Below the pieces are notes generated by a model. The model was not told where the DNA came from, did no database searches, and saw only the letters and a program-made list of their open reading frames with translations. Below are positions 35,784 to 44,584 of a stretch of 64,000 nt of DNA, one piece after another. Each line of letters opens with the position of its first letter. Position 1 is the stretch's first letter. The position numbers and the translations under genes were made by a program. Origin of the DNA: an uncultured Lachnospiraceae bacterium (GTDB taxonomy: Bacteria > Bacillota > Clostridia > Lachnospirales > Lachnospiraceae); NCBI GenBank assembly GCA_944384125.1, contig CALWSF010000016.1, positions 1 to 64,000 on the forward strand, written 5' to 3'.

Positions 35784-35922
35784 CGGAAAACAGAGATCCC
35801 GTGGTTTCGGGACTCTGAAACAGTTTGTGCAGGGCGTGAGGGAAATTTGATAATATTTTTATATCGTGTGCAATAAGAAATGGATTCCCTGCATTAAATT
35901 ATATAGAAAGGAATTTTCGTCC

Positions 35923-36513
35923 ATGTTTTTGATGGGGATATTGAGCACCCTGGAAGAGTCGGTTGCGTACGGGAAGATGAGCGATGAAAAACTGCTCCTT
36001 CTGGTCGCACAGGGAGACAAGGAAGCGTTCCAAAGGCTCTATCAGAATACGGATAAAACAATATACGGCTTCATTCTCTCTATTCTGCGAAATCCGCAGG
36101 ATGCAGAAGAGATTATGCAGGAGACTTATCTTAAGGTCTGGATCAGTGCCGGAAGTTATCAGTCTCAGGGAAAGCCTCTGGCGTGGATGTTTACTATAGC
36201 CAGAAATCTCTGCTATATGAAATTCAGAGATCAGAAGCACGAAGCCGATATTGGTCTTTCAGATCTTTCGGAGATGGAGACGGGGGAGTTCTGTCCGCAG
36301 ATTGAGGATGCAGCGGACAAACTGGTTTTAAATGCGGCTCTCCATATTCTGAATGAGGAGGAGCGGCAGATTGTACTTCTGCGTACGGCGGCAGGGCTTA
36401 AGCACCGGGAAATTGCAGCCAGTCTGGAGCTCCCGCTGGCGACAGTACTTTCAAAGTACAACCGCGCTATGAAGAAATTACAAAAACACCTGAGAGAGGA
36501 GGGAGAACATTGA
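35923..36513 (+). CDS. ECF-type RNA polymerase sigma factor
   Basis: 196 residues. Sigma region 2 (about 18-85): LVAQGDKEAFQRLYQ and NPQDAEEIMQETYLKVW; region 4 (about 130-190): LNEEERQIVLLRTAAGLKHREIAASL with the helix-turn-helix. ATG35923 follows AAAGGAATTTTCGTCC; the frame extends further upstream from GTG35866 without a ribosome site. The next gene encodes an RsgI-like membrane protein, overlapping 4 bp, which is the presumed anti-sigma factor. Regions 3 and 1 are absent, as in ECF factors. Confidence 0.9.
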   Translation: MFLMGILSTLEESVAYGKMSDEKLLLLVAQGDKEAFQRLYQNTDKTIYGFILSILRNPQDAEEIMQETYLKVWISAGSYQSQGKPLAWMFTIARNLCYMKFRDQKHEADIGLSDLSEMETGEFCPQIEDAADKLVLNAALHILNEEERQIVLLRTAAGLKHREIAASLELPLATVLSKYNRAMKKLQKHLREEGEH

Positions 36514-37967
36514 CCGATCGCTCAGAAACACACTGGAATCATGACGAGATAGCTGAGCATCTGCGATCGGCTGTGGATTCTCTGACTCCGGATGTGTACG
36601 ATAAGATTGATCTGACAGCACGGCAGGAGGTTTATGTGAGACCGTCCCGTACAGTGAGGATATACCGTACGGTAAGAACGGCAGCAGTAGCCGCTGCGGC
36701 CTGTCTATGCGTGGCACTTCTCGGCGGAGGAGTAGCTTTTTATCAGAATCGCAGAGTGGATTCTGTTATTGGAATTGATGTAAATCCCAGCATTGAGCTT
36801 TCTGTAAACCGCAGTGAGAAGGTTTTGAAGACAGAAGCTCTGAATGAGGATGCAGAAATTATTCTGGATGGAATGGATTTAAAAAATGTGGATCTGGATA
36901 TTGCTGTGAATGCCCTGATAGGATCCATGGTTCGCAATGGGTATCTGGATGAGCTGGACAATGCGATTCTGGTTACGGTTTCCAATGATGACAGTCAGAA
37001 AGCTTCAGCTCTGCGGAAAGATGTAGTTGTGGATATCGAGACATCTCTGGAGGAACATGCTGTTGAAGCAGTAGTATATGATCAGCAGGCTCCGGTCAGC
37101 AGTGAGGTAAGAGAATTAGCGAAGGAGTATGGTATTTCTTATGGAAAAGCATATTTCCTTCAGGAACTTGTAGAGGAAAATAACCTGAGCGAGGAAGATA
37201 TGGAAGCCTTTGCCGGGATGACCATGGAGGAGATTGCGAAGGAAATTGCGGAGCGCTCCTATACAGTGCGCCAGAGTGAGAACTCCGGGCAGAAGGACGA
37301 TACATCGGCAGATACAGAAGAGCCGACAGAGCAGACTTATTCTGAAACAGAGACTCAGAATGAGAGTGAGGCAACAGCAGAAACCGGGACATCAGCGGCT
37401 GCGACATCGCCTTCCGAGACGAGACCTGCTGAGACAGTTGCCGAGACTGCCGATTCTGAGAAAGAAGAAGAATCTGCAGGAAGAGTTCGTATTGATTACG
37501 TTGATTATGAAAGCGGAATTCTGAATGTAGTGTTTAAGGAAAAAGTAAAGTGGAAAAATGCTTCTGTCTCTGTCTGGGATGAGGACGGTCAGAGTTACGC
37601 AGCAAAGATAAGTGACAGAGGTTCAGATTCCTGTGAGATTGAGATAAGCGGATTGCCGGGAGGTATGGAGTGCAGCTTTTCTCTGGCAGGAGTCGGCTTA
37701 AAAGGAGACGGTTCGTTTGGAAGCGTCAGGGGATATTTTGAAACACCTGATATAGCCGAAGAGCTCGAGCCGGAGGAGACTGAAGAGACAACGGAACCAG
37801 AGGGTGAAAGCCCGGAGGAATCGATGGAAGATATTTCATTGCCGCAGGAATCTGCAGGGCAGATTCCTGCAGAGACGGAGCCGTCCTCTCCGGAAAGCAG
37901 CTCAAATGAGACTGAGACAAATGCAACGGATGCTGTGCAGACATCGGTATCTGCGTCTCAGAGTTAA
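36510..37967 (+). CDS. RsgI-like anti-sigma membrane protein
   Basis: 485 residues, TTG start with GAGGAGGGAGAACA upstream and a 4-bp overlap with the sigma gene. About 50 cytoplasmic residues (anti-sigma part) precede one membrane helix (about 50-78). Outside lies an RsgI domain with GIDVNPSIELSVN (Asn92-Pro93; an Asn-Pro bond in this domain is known to self-cleave in SigI/RsgI systems). Residues about 255-315 and 420-485 are Glu/Thr/Ser-rich linkers, bracketing a beta-rich module (about 320-405; VRIDYVDYESGILNVVF). No known sugar-binding module is seen. It probably relays an envelope signal to the sigma factor. Confidence 0.82.
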   Translation: MTDRSETHWNHDEIAEHLRSAVDSLTPDVYDKIDLTARQEVYVRPSRTVRIYRTVRTAAVAAAACLCVALLGGGVAFYQNRRVDSVIGIDVNPSIELSVNRSEKVLKTEALNEDAEIILDGMDLKNVDLDIAVNALIGSMVRNGYLDELDNAILVTVSNDDSQKASALRKDVVVDIETSLEEHAVEAVVYDQQAPVSSEVRELAKEYGISYGKAYFLQELVEENNLSEEDMEAFAGMTMEEIAKEIAERSYTVRQSENSGQKDDTSADTEEPTEQTYSETETQNESEATAETGTSAAATSPSETRPAETVAETADSEKEEESAGRVRIDYVDYESGILNVVFKEKVKWKNASVSVWDEDGQSYAAKISDRGSDSCEIEISGLPGGMECSFSLAGVGLKGDGSFGSVRGYFETPDIAEELEPEETEETTEPEGESPEESMEDISLPQESAGQIPAETEPSSPESSSNETETNATDAVQTSVSASQS

Positions 37968-38000
37968 ATTAAATTTATTATACAAACTTTGCAAAAAAGC

Positions 38001-38028
38001 TTGACGAATTTTGTAAACGTGGTATAAT
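38001..38028 (+). promoter_or_regulatory. promoter of the tRNA-Gln gene
   Basis: TTGACG (38001-38006), 16 bp, TATAAT (38023-38028). Predicted start about 38035, within the leader hairpin. Confidence 0.75.
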
Positions 38029-38030
38029 AA

Positions 38031-38057
38031 ATACCGCAGTTCGAAAGAACGCGGTAT
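38031..38057 (+). promoter_or_regulatory. leader hairpin abutting tRNA-Gln
   Basis: ATACCGC pairs with GCGGTAT, and inside it GTTC pairs with GAAC around a GAAA tetraloop, with one bulged A. It ends at the base immediately before the first tRNA nucleotide, and the transcription start probably falls in its 5' arm. A role in 5' processing or in coordinating expression is possible. Confidence 0.5.
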
Positions 38058-38130
38058 TGGGCCATCGCCAAATGGTAAGGCAACGGACTCTGACTCCGTC
38101 ATTTTCAAGGTTCGAATCCTTGTGGCCCAG
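38058..38130 (+). tRNA. tRNA-Gln (anticodon CTG)
   Basis: A full cloverleaf: acceptor TGGGCCA/TGGCCCA with discriminator G, D-stem GCC/GGC, anticodon stem ACGGA/TCCGT around loop CTCTGAC (anticodon CTG at 38090-38092, reading CAG), T-stem CAAGG/CCTTG with TTCGAAT. T as first base is normal for bacterial tRNA-Gln. CCA is not encoded (GCTA follows). It is a single-gene unit with its own promoter and terminator. Confidence 0.95.
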
Positions 38131-38140
38131 CTATAAAAAA

Positions 38141-38187
38141 GTGCGGGAGCTTTCAGATATATTTCTGAAAGTTCCCGCATTTTTTTA
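38141..38187 (+). terminator. terminator of tRNA-Gln
   Basis: TGCGGGAGCTTTCAGA pairs with TCTGAAAGTTCCCGCA (one G-T pair) and is followed by seven T. Confidence 0.9.
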
Positions 38188-38214
38188 CAGCTGGGCTGAT
38201 GCCCACCGGTCTCC

Positions 38215-39879
38215 TCACTGTGCAGTGGAATCAGGGAGACCGGTTTTTTTCTGATTTATAATATGTCTGGCAACTTTTACATCCTCTGTTTTGATATGAT
38301 TGATAAGCCATCCGCCCAGTTTCCGGTTTATTTCACTTACCAGCTGAGGAGTGGGCCCGTCTGTTATCAGTCTGTAGGAGAAATCATTTACAACTCTTAT
38401 GAAAGATTCATGATATCTCTTATGATTGATATAGTCGGGATATTGGTATTCAAGCTGTAATGCTTCCTCATGCTGAAAGTGCGTTTTTGTGTACTGATTG
38501 AGGAATTCCACGGTCTGTTCCAGTTCGCTGCCGCCTATTCCGGATGCACAGGCAGTCAGCAGGTTATTGCTGGCCCGTATCAATTCTTTGTGTTCCGCAT
38601 CAATCTGGGCATTACCTGTTGCAAGATCATTTGTCCATGTAAATGTTAAAACAAATCCGCTCTGGCTGTTCTGAGTTGCTTTTTTCAGCTTTTTCAGAAT
38701 GTACATTTTTTCGTCTGCCTGCTGAATGATCTCTTCGATGTCAAGATGGGATGAGTTGTCTACATGGATTACACCATAGCTTATCGACATGGAAAAGTCT
38801 TTTGTGGCTGCAGCCAGTGACTGATCAATCTGCTCCATTTTTTCAAGTACGATCTGTGCTTTGCAGTTGGGGAAAATAAGGGCAAATTCATCCCCTCCGA
38901 TTCTGCAGACAATGTCGGTGGTACGTGAAATGTTCAGCATTTGCTCTGCCACTGTTTTAAGATAGTAATCTCCTGCAGCATGGCCAAAATTATCATTGGC
39001 ATATTTAAGACCATCCAGGTCTACCATACAAAAGGTAAAATCTGTTTCCAGTTTCAGAAGTTTTTTCAGATTATCCAGACAGAACCGACGGTTATGAAGC
39101 CCTGTAAGCTCATCTATGTAAGCCAGACCTTCCATTTGCTCCTGATATGCTTTTTCATTTGTAATGTCTGTAATAAAGTGCACATAAGCCAGATTTTCAT
39201 TCCACTGGATTGCATAGGATCGGATCTGAAAAATTTTTTTCCGGAAATCGCATTTATATTCAAATATACAGTTTCCGGCGTTATTCTGTCTGTAATGCGT
39301 GATATAAGCCAGAAATTCCTGGTAACTGGCACAGCATTCCTTGTCGGTCTGATTTTTATAGAAAAACTGTTTTGCCGATTCATTGGTGTAAATGACTTCT
39401 CCGCTGTCTTGGGAGGTAACAATAATCCACTCCTGGAGTCCGTCCATGATAGATTTCATCAGGGTTATGTTTTCTGACAGCATTTCAGACTGTGACTTCA
39501 GCCTGGCTTCTCTGTCTGCCAGCTGATGTATCATTTCATTAAAAGAAGTGGAAAAATCTCCCAGGAAATCAACGGTCTGTTTATAATCTCCGTGAGCCAC
39601 CTGGTCAGCCTGCCATGTCAGATGCTTTAAGGCTGAGTGGAGTTCCTTCAGATTTCCTGCAAGAAAATTGTGGCGGCTTGGCGGCTTGGCATCCAGCTCT
39701 CCGTTTCGCAGATGGCGCAGAAATTCATTGGCCTCTGTCAGGCAGTTGGAAAGATAAAATACGGCCTCCTGCAGATCTGCAAGCTCTTCGGATTCACTTT
39801 TTAAGTCTTCTGAAATTGGTTTATTGAGTATTATGTTTCGAATCTGTTCTACGAGCAGATCAATGTCATTCCTGTTCAT
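38215..39879 (-). CDS. diguanylate cyclase with PAS-like and C-terminal hemerythrin domains
   Basis: 554 residues. N-terminal HAMP-like helical part, a PAS-like region (about 145-250), GGDEF domain (about 260-400; DLDGLKYANDNFGHAAGD and intact RIGGDEFALI), then a bacteriohemerythrin (about 410-545). The hemerythrin iron ligands are visible: NAQIDAEHKEL (His and Glu area), HFQHEE, H in YHESF and WLINHIKTED. It makes c-di-GMP, and O2 or NO binding to the di-iron site would tune it (inference). GGAGACAGCAA precedes the ATG. It overlaps the V4R gene by 4 bp, so they are coexpressed and perhaps act together. Confidence 0.88.
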   Translation of the reverse strand: MNRNDIDLLVEQIRNIILNKPISEDLKSESEELADLQEAVFYLSNCLTEANEFLRHLRNGELDAKPPSRHNFLAGNLKELHSALKHLTWQADQVAHGDYKQTVDFLGDFSTSFNEMIHQLADREARLKSQSEMLSENITLMKSIMDGLQEWIIVTSQDSGEVIYTNESAKQFFYKNQTDKECCASYQEFLAYITHYRQNNAGNCIFEYKCDFRKKIFQIRSYAIQWNENLAYVHFITDITNEKAYQEQMEGLAYIDELTGLHNRRFCLDNLKKLLKLETDFTFCMVDLDGLKYANDNFGHAAGDYYLKTVAEQMLNISRTTDIVCRIGGDEFALIFPNCKAQIVLEKMEQIDQSLAAATKDFSMSISYGVIHVDNSSHLDIEEIIQQADEKMYILKKLKKATQNSQSGFVLTFTWTNDLATGNAQIDAEHKELIRASNNLLTACASGIGGSELEQTVEFLNQYTKTHFQHEEALQLEYQYPDYINHKRYHESFIRVVNDFSYRLITDGPTPQLVSEINRKLGGWLINHIKTEDVKVARHIINQKKTGLPDSTAQ

Positions 39880-40427
39880 TTGCTGTCTCCGTCTGAGTGT
39901 CTGACATTGGCTTCAAAACGGCATACACGGGAGCCTGTGGCCCAGCAGTCTACCTCTGTAACAACGTAATCCTGTTTTGTGTATACCTTGAGAATGCCTG
40001 CGATAAATCCCTCATCATAGTTACATACAGTTTCTCCTGTTACCGGAAGGCCGGAACAGTCCAAATCTTCTCCGATTGTCAGCACAGCATTTCCGGTTTC
40101 TGTATCAAATTTTTCAATGCGCAGAATACCGATTCGGCTTTCTTCCATAACGGTTCTGAGATGGGCAAGAAATTCGTCTACGGGAAGATCCAGATTCAGA
40201 AGATGGTTGGCAAACTCTTTTCCTGCCAGCTCTCCGGCCTTTCTGAAAATATCTATGGTAGTTTCATTGCCGAATCTCCGGGCTAACTCATCTTTGATTG
40301 TAAACTGGAACAGACGGTAAATAAATACCGGCATGTCTTCGCCCAGATTTTTCCTTCCGTCAATTACATCTCCGATAGAATCCCATGTAAATTTGTTTTC
40401 GTCCGTTTCTTGAAAAAGCTTGAACAT
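39876..40427 (-). CDS. V4R-domain sensor-like protein
   Basis: 183 residues. V4R (vinyl-4-reductase) fold: VFIYRLFQFTIKDELARRFG, DIFRKAGELAGKEFA and the C-terminal VTEVDCWATGSRVCRFEA, in which the cysteines could bind metal. V4R domains bind small ligands or hydrocarbons in regulators and some haem-related proteins. ATG40427 follows AGAGGGAGATGTTACTTA; the longer upstream frame is not supported. It precedes the diguanylate cyclase gene by a 4-bp overlap and may pass a signal to it. Confidence 0.78.
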   Translation of the reverse strand: MFKLFQETDENKFTWDSIGDVIDGRKNLGEDMPVFIYRLFQFTIKDELARRFGNETTIDIFRKAGELAGKEFANHLLNLDLPVDEFLAHLRTVMEESRIGILRIEKFDTETGNAVLTIGEDLDCSGLPVTGETVCNYDEGFIAGILKVYTKQDYVVTEVDCWATGSRVCRFEANVRHSDGDSK

Positions 40428-40793
40428 TAAGTAACATCTCCCTCTGATATGATTGTGATTCTGCATGGATTGTACTGTACAGATTCTGGCAGCCGTACAG
40501 TTATTTGGTATGAGATATTCTAGCATAACGGCCAGTGAAATACAAGAAATAATGAAGGTTTTGAAATACAACGGGAGGCAGGAAAAGGAGAATTAACGGA
40601 TAAAATTTATCATCTGAACTTTGTATGAAGCTGATATGTCACAGAGTGATGATTAACGGAGGATTTCGTCAAAATGAATATTGACAAACAGCAGCGATTC
40701 ACATAGACTTACTCAAAAGCATAAGTAATTGAGAAAAATATTAATCAGGGAATAAATGGACAACAAAAGGAAAAGACTTTGGGAGGTATTGAA
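40428..40793. other. regulatory region between V4R and feoB genes
   Basis: No gene. A feoB promoter is likely: TTGACA (40681-40686), 17 bp, TAGACT (40704-40709). Inverted repeats ACTTA/TAAGT (40707-40726) and CTCAA/TTGAG (40712-40733) cover the -10 and start site and are candidate sites for an iron regulator. No classic Fur box is clear. Confidence 0.5.
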
Positions 40794-43148
40794 GTGACAT
40801 TAAAGGATTTACCGATAGGAAAAATGGCAACAGTCCGTTCGGTGGGGGGAGAAGGCGCACTCAGACAGCATTTTCTGGATATGGGGCTGATTCCAACGGC
40901 AGATGTTACGATGGTTAAGTATGCGCCGATGGGAGATCCGGTGGAGGTTCGGATACACAGCTATGAGCTGACTCTGCGTCTGGCGGATGCGGAGAAAATA
41001 GAGATAGATAATATACGGGATGTTGAAACAGAGGAGGAAAGAGCGCGCAGCCGGAAACGAATCTCACATCCCGGCCTGGGAGAAGGCGGAAAGTATCATG
41101 TGAAGGCCGGGGAAAATCCGCTTCCGGATGGAGAAATACTTACCTTTGCGCTGGCAGGGAATCAGAACTGCGGAAAAACAACACTTTTTAACCAGATGAC
41201 CGGTTCTAATCAGCATGTGGGCAACTTTCCCGGAGTTACGGTGGATCGAAAGGACGGAGCGATACGGGGACATGCTGATACGCTTGTAACGGATTTGCCG
41301 GGAATTTATTCCATGTCACCCTATTCCAGTGAAGAGCTGGTTACCAGGAGGTTTGTCCTTGATGAACACCCCAAAGGGATTATCAATATTGTGGATGCGA
41401 CAAATATTGAGAGAAATCTTTATCTGACCATGCAGCTGATTGAACTGGACATTCCCATGGTTCTGGCACTGAATATGATGGATGAGGTAAGAGAAAACGG
41501 CGGTTCGATCCGGATCAATGAACTGGAGGCCCTTCTGGGGATTCCTGTTGTCCCGATTGCAGCAGCTAAAAACGAGGGAATACGGGAGCTTGTGGATCAT
41601 GCTATTCATGTGGCGCGCTATCAGGAGAGGCCGGGACGTCAGGATTTCTGTGATGCAAATGCCAATGGAGGTGCGGTACACAGGTGTCTTCACAGTATCA
41701 TGCATCTCATAGAAGACCATGCTGAGAAGGAGAATATCCCGCTGCGTTTTGCGGCTTCCAAACTGGCTGAGGGCGATCGACAGATCGAGGAGAAGCTTAA
41801 GCTGGATCAGAATGAACGGGAAACGCTGGAGCACATCATAAAGCAGATGGAGACAGAGCGCGGTCTCGACCGGGCGGCAGCCATTGCTGATATGCGTTTT
41901 GGCTTCATTGAGAAGATATGCCGGGAAACTGTTGTTAAGCCGCATGAGAGCAGAGAGCATGCCAGAAGTGTTATGCTCGACCGGATTCTGACAGGAAAAT
42001 ACACAGCTATTCCCTCATTTATCGGGATTATGGCACTTGTGTTCTGGCTGACATTCAATGTGATTGGAGCATGGCTTTCGGGAGCGCTTGAAACGGTAAT
42101 CGGATGGTTTACAGAGTCGGCTGCAGGAGGGCTGGAGGCAATGGGAGTAAGTCCGGTGCTTCAGTCTCTGATTGTGGATGGTATATTTAATGGCGTGGGA
42201 AGTGTTCTCAGCTTTCTTCCGACGATTGTTACTCTGTTTTTCTTTCTGTCTATTCTGGAAGACAGCGGATATATGGCAAGGGTTGCCTTTGTTATGGATA
42301 AGCTGCTCAGAAAAATAGGACTGTCCGGAAGAAGTATCGTTCCCATGCTGGTGGGCTTCGGCTGTACGGTTCCCGGAGTTATGGCAAGCCGTACGCTTTC
42401 TTCAGAGAGAGATCGTAAAATGACCATACTGCTCACTCCGTTTATGAGCTGTTCTGCAAAGATATCAATTTATGCGTTTTTTACGGCTGTTTTCTTCCCG
42501 GGACACGGGGCGTTTATTATGATAGGACTCTATCTGCTGGGAATTGCCGTGGGGATTCTTATGGCCCTCCTTCTCAAGGTAACGGCATTTAAGGGAGAAG
42601 CCGTTCCGTTTGTCATGGAGCTGCCCAATTACCGGATGCCGGGTATGAAGAATGTGGGACAGCTTTTGTGGGAAAAGGCAAAGGATTTTCTTCAGAGAGC
42701 ATTTACAGTAATCTTTGTAGCGACGATAATCATATGGTTCCTGCAGACTTTTGATCTGGGTCTGAATGTGGTACAGGATTCCCGGACGAGTATTCTGGCG
42801 GTTCTGTCAGGCTGGCTGGCACCTCTCTTTGCGCCTCTGGGGCTGGGAGACTGGAGGATATCCACTGCTCTTATCAGCGGATTCATGGCGAAAGAGAGTG
42901 TGGTTTCCACTCTGTCCGTTCTTTTTGGCTCTACTGCGAATCTGGTAGGAACACTGACTCCGGTGGAAGCTGGAAGCCTGCTGGTATTCTGTCTCCTCTA
43001 TACCCCCTGTATCGCTGCTATTTCGGCCGTTCGCCGGGAGCTGGGAGGAAAATGGGCGGCGGGGATGGCATTTGGCCAGTGTGTGATTGCATGGATATTT
43101 GCTTTTCTGTTCCGTCTGGCAGCGTTGCTTTTTGTGCCCGGATTATAA
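40794..43148 (+). CDS. feoB: ferrous iron transporter FeoB with fused FeoA domain
   Basis: 784 residues from GTG40794 (GGGAGGTATTGAA upstream). Residues 1-80 are a FeoA SH3-like domain (LKDLPIGKMATVRSVGG, FLDMGLIP). The G-domain starts about 118 with GNQNCGKTT (122-130), HVGNFPGVTVDRK, DLPG and NMMD. The membrane part (about 405-784) has the two gate motifs around LSFLPTIVTLFFFLSILEDSGY and CTVPGVMA. It imports Fe2+ driven by a nucleotide switch. The fused FeoA is usual in some Clostridia. A long hairpin terminator follows at 43170. Confidence 0.94.
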   Translation: MTLKDLPIGKMATVRSVGGEGALRQHFLDMGLIPTADVTMVKYAPMGDPVEVRIHSYELTLRLADAEKIEIDNIRDVETEEERARSRKRISHPGLGEGGKYHVKAGENPLPDGEILTFALAGNQNCGKTTLFNQMTGSNQHVGNFPGVTVDRKDGAIRGHADTLVTDLPGIYSMSPYSSEELVTRRFVLDEHPKGIINIVDATNIERNLYLTMQLIELDIPMVLALNMMDEVRENGGSIRINELEALLGIPVVPIAAAKNEGIRELVDHAIHVARYQERPGRQDFCDANANGGAVHRCLHSIMHLIEDHAEKENIPLRFAASKLAEGDRQIEEKLKLDQNERETLEHIIKQMETERGLDRAAAIADMRFGFIEKICRETVVKPHESREHARSVMLDRILTGKYTAIPSFIGIMALVFWLTFNVIGAWLSGALETVIGWFTESAAGGLEAMGVSPVLQSLIVDGIFNGVGSVLSFLPTIVTLFFFLSILEDSGYMARVAFVMDKLLRKIGLSGRSIVPMLVGFGCTVPGVMASRTLSSERDRKMTILLTPFMSCSAKISIYAFFTAVFFPGHGAFIMIGLYLLGIAVGILMALLLKVTAFKGEAVPFVMELPNYRMPGMKNVGQLLWEKAKDFLQRAFTVIFVATIIIWFLQTFDLGLNVVQDSRTSILAVLSGWLAPLFAPLGLGDWRISTALISGFMAKESVVSTLSVLFGSTANLVGTLTPVEAGSLLVFCLLYTPCIAAISAVRRELGGKWAAGMAFGQCVIAWIFAFLFRLAALLFVPGL

Positions 43149-43169
43149 ATGTTAATAATGTACATAGGG

Positions 43170-43235
43170 ATCTGTCTGTAATACAGGGTATTTTTAAATA
43201 AAAAACACCCTGCAATGCAGGCAGATTTTGTTTTT
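43170..43235 (+). terminator. terminator of feoB with long stem
   Basis: Outer ATCTG and CTG arms pair with CAG and CAGAT, inner ACAGGGT and TTTTT pair with AAAAA and ACCCTG, and TTTTGTTTTT follows. The complete stem is about 23 bp with small interruptions. Confidence 0.7.
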
Positions 43236-43361
43236 CAGAAAAGCAGAGAACAAAAGGGAGTAATTAAAAGTTCGCTATTTTTCGGTTATATATTATAATA
43301 TTATATACGAATGTGCGGTACAGAAGCTGTACCGGTCGGGGCAGAAGAAGGAGGGAATATC

Positions 43362-43418
43362 ATGCCGGTATGTGTATGCCGGAAATGTGTAGAAATATGT
43401 GTTCAAAATAAACAGTAA
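43362..43418 (+). CDS. candidate 18-residue cysteine-rich micropeptide
   Basis: The frame ATG43362-TAA43418 encodes MPVCVCRKCVEICVQNKQ: four cysteines in a CxC-x2-C-x3-C pattern that could bind Zn or Fe. GAAGGAGGGAATATC gives an excellent ribosome site. It lies after the feoB terminator and 27 bp before the first immunity-island gene (43445), so it may be a leader peptide to that gene rather than a feoC-type protein. Evidence is ribosome site and cysteine pattern only. Confidence 0.4.
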   Translation: MPVCVCRKCVEICVQNKQ

Positions 43419-43444
43419 AAATAATGACAGGGAGGAAAAAGAGC

Positions 43445-44509
43445 ATGACAGCAGAAGAAAAAGCAGAGAAAAAGGAATATGCACATGGGCTGGGAGCCTG
43501 TGTTGTCACGAAATCTATTTTAAACAGGACGGCTTCTCTGAAATGGATTTTCAGAGAAAATAATGGTATTGGAACCGGGTGGGTTGCTCTGGGCGATACG
43601 GACAGTCAGGAATATATTGATAAAGCGGAAAACTTTGCCGTAGTTGATTTCAGTACGCTTGTGGGGATAGAACCCTGTGTGCGGAATATTTTTTTCATGC
43701 CGGTCGGCTCGGATTTGGAGTTATGTCAGGATGAAAGCGGGAAATATTTTACAGATACGAAAACGGGGGAAGAAATAAGGCAGGCAGTAAAACATCCCGC
43801 CCGTATTGCCTTTGAGAAGAATTTAAAGTTTCTGAATAAAGAAAATTATGATATTACTTTTTTTCATAATCTTTTCAGAGAAACAGACAGGCTTAAAGTG
43901 TTCAGAATCGGGGAAGCAGATTTTCCGACCGGCCGTATTGTTCTGGCCGATCCCCTGGTTTATCTGGGGAATGTAAAGTACCAGACTGTGCTGGAAAAAT
44001 GTATTCCGCAGGGGAGCTTTAATGTGGAACTGTCTGTTATTAATTCTGCTCTGACCGGAATCAGAATTGCGGCAGCAAGGCTTAAAATAAAAGAGGAGAG
44101 TCCGGTAAGGTATGAGCTTGCCATGCCGCGCGGATTCTGCGTCGAAGATCTTGGCAAACCGGGGGTTTTCTCATTTTTTGGTGTGGATGCGGGGCTTGCG
44201 TGCTTCGCTGATGAGAGTCTGGCAGAAAAATACGCAAAATTTACAGAGGTCTGGCACAGAGAAAATCCCGGAAAAAACATTTATACCGACTATTTTTCAG
44301 GGCTTTTCAGGCAAAATTCTGAAAAACATCAGAAAATGCAGACAGAATCCGGCAATTTTCTTCTCTGGAATATGCCGGGGGACGGCGGACGGATTGCCAT
44401 GTTTTCAAGCGGGATGGGCGACGGAATCTACAGTGGCTACTGGGGATTTGACAGAACCGGCGAAATTTCGGAGCTGGCAGTTCCATTTATGAATCCGGAG
44501 TATTTCTGA
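43445..44509 (+). CDS. DUF2185 (Imm33-like) + DUF4241 fusion protein
   Basis: 354 residues, ATG43445 after GGGAGGAAAAAGAGC. The N-terminal part (about 10-90) is DUF2185/Imm33: CVVTKSILN, GWVALGDTDS, IEPCVRNIFF. The rest (about 140-354) is DUF4241: FPTGRIVLADPLVYLG and the ending MFSSGMGDGIYSGYWGFD. Both domains are known from immunity loci of polymorphic toxins, so a toxin-neutralising role is inferred. No membrane segment is seen. It opens the 43-58 kb island. Confidence 0.85.
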   Translation: MTAEEKAEKKEYAHGLGACVVTKSILNRTASLKWIFRENNGIGTGWVALGDTDSQEYIDKAENFAVVDFSTLVGIEPCVRNIFFMPVGSDLELCQDESGKYFTDTKTGEEIRQAVKHPARIAFEKNLKFLNKENYDITFFHNLFRETDRLKVFRIGEADFPTGRIVLADPLVYLGNVKYQTVLEKCIPQGSFNVELSVINSALTGIRIAAARLKIKEESPVRYELAMPRGFCVEDLGKPGVFSFFGVDAGLACFADESLAEKYAKFTEVWHRENPGKNIYTDYFSGLFRQNSEKHQKMQTESGNFLLWNMPGDGGRIAMFSSGMGDGIYSGYWGFDRTGEISELAVPFMNPEYF

Positions 44510-44584
44510 TGGCTTGCAGAAAGAAGTCAAAAATAAAAAGCGTTTTTTGTAGCGAATAATGGTCTGTTACTGTATAATGAAGTC

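Noticed and set aside
35798..35825. Hairpin after truA (CAGAG-CCCG / CGGGA-CTCTG) as terminator
   Set aside because: It has no T-run; a weak stem only, and the sigma gene may be read through.
39897..40286. Plus-strand open frame opposite the V4R gene
   Set aside because: It mirrors the V4R codons and has no ribosome site.
40428..40793. Fur box before feoB
   Set aside because: Inverted repeats exist, but none matches the GATAATGATTATCATTATC-type Fur consensus well enough.
41316..41960. Minus-strand open frame of 214 codons inside feoB
   Set aside because: Antisense shadow of the FeoB G-domain region; no ribosome site.
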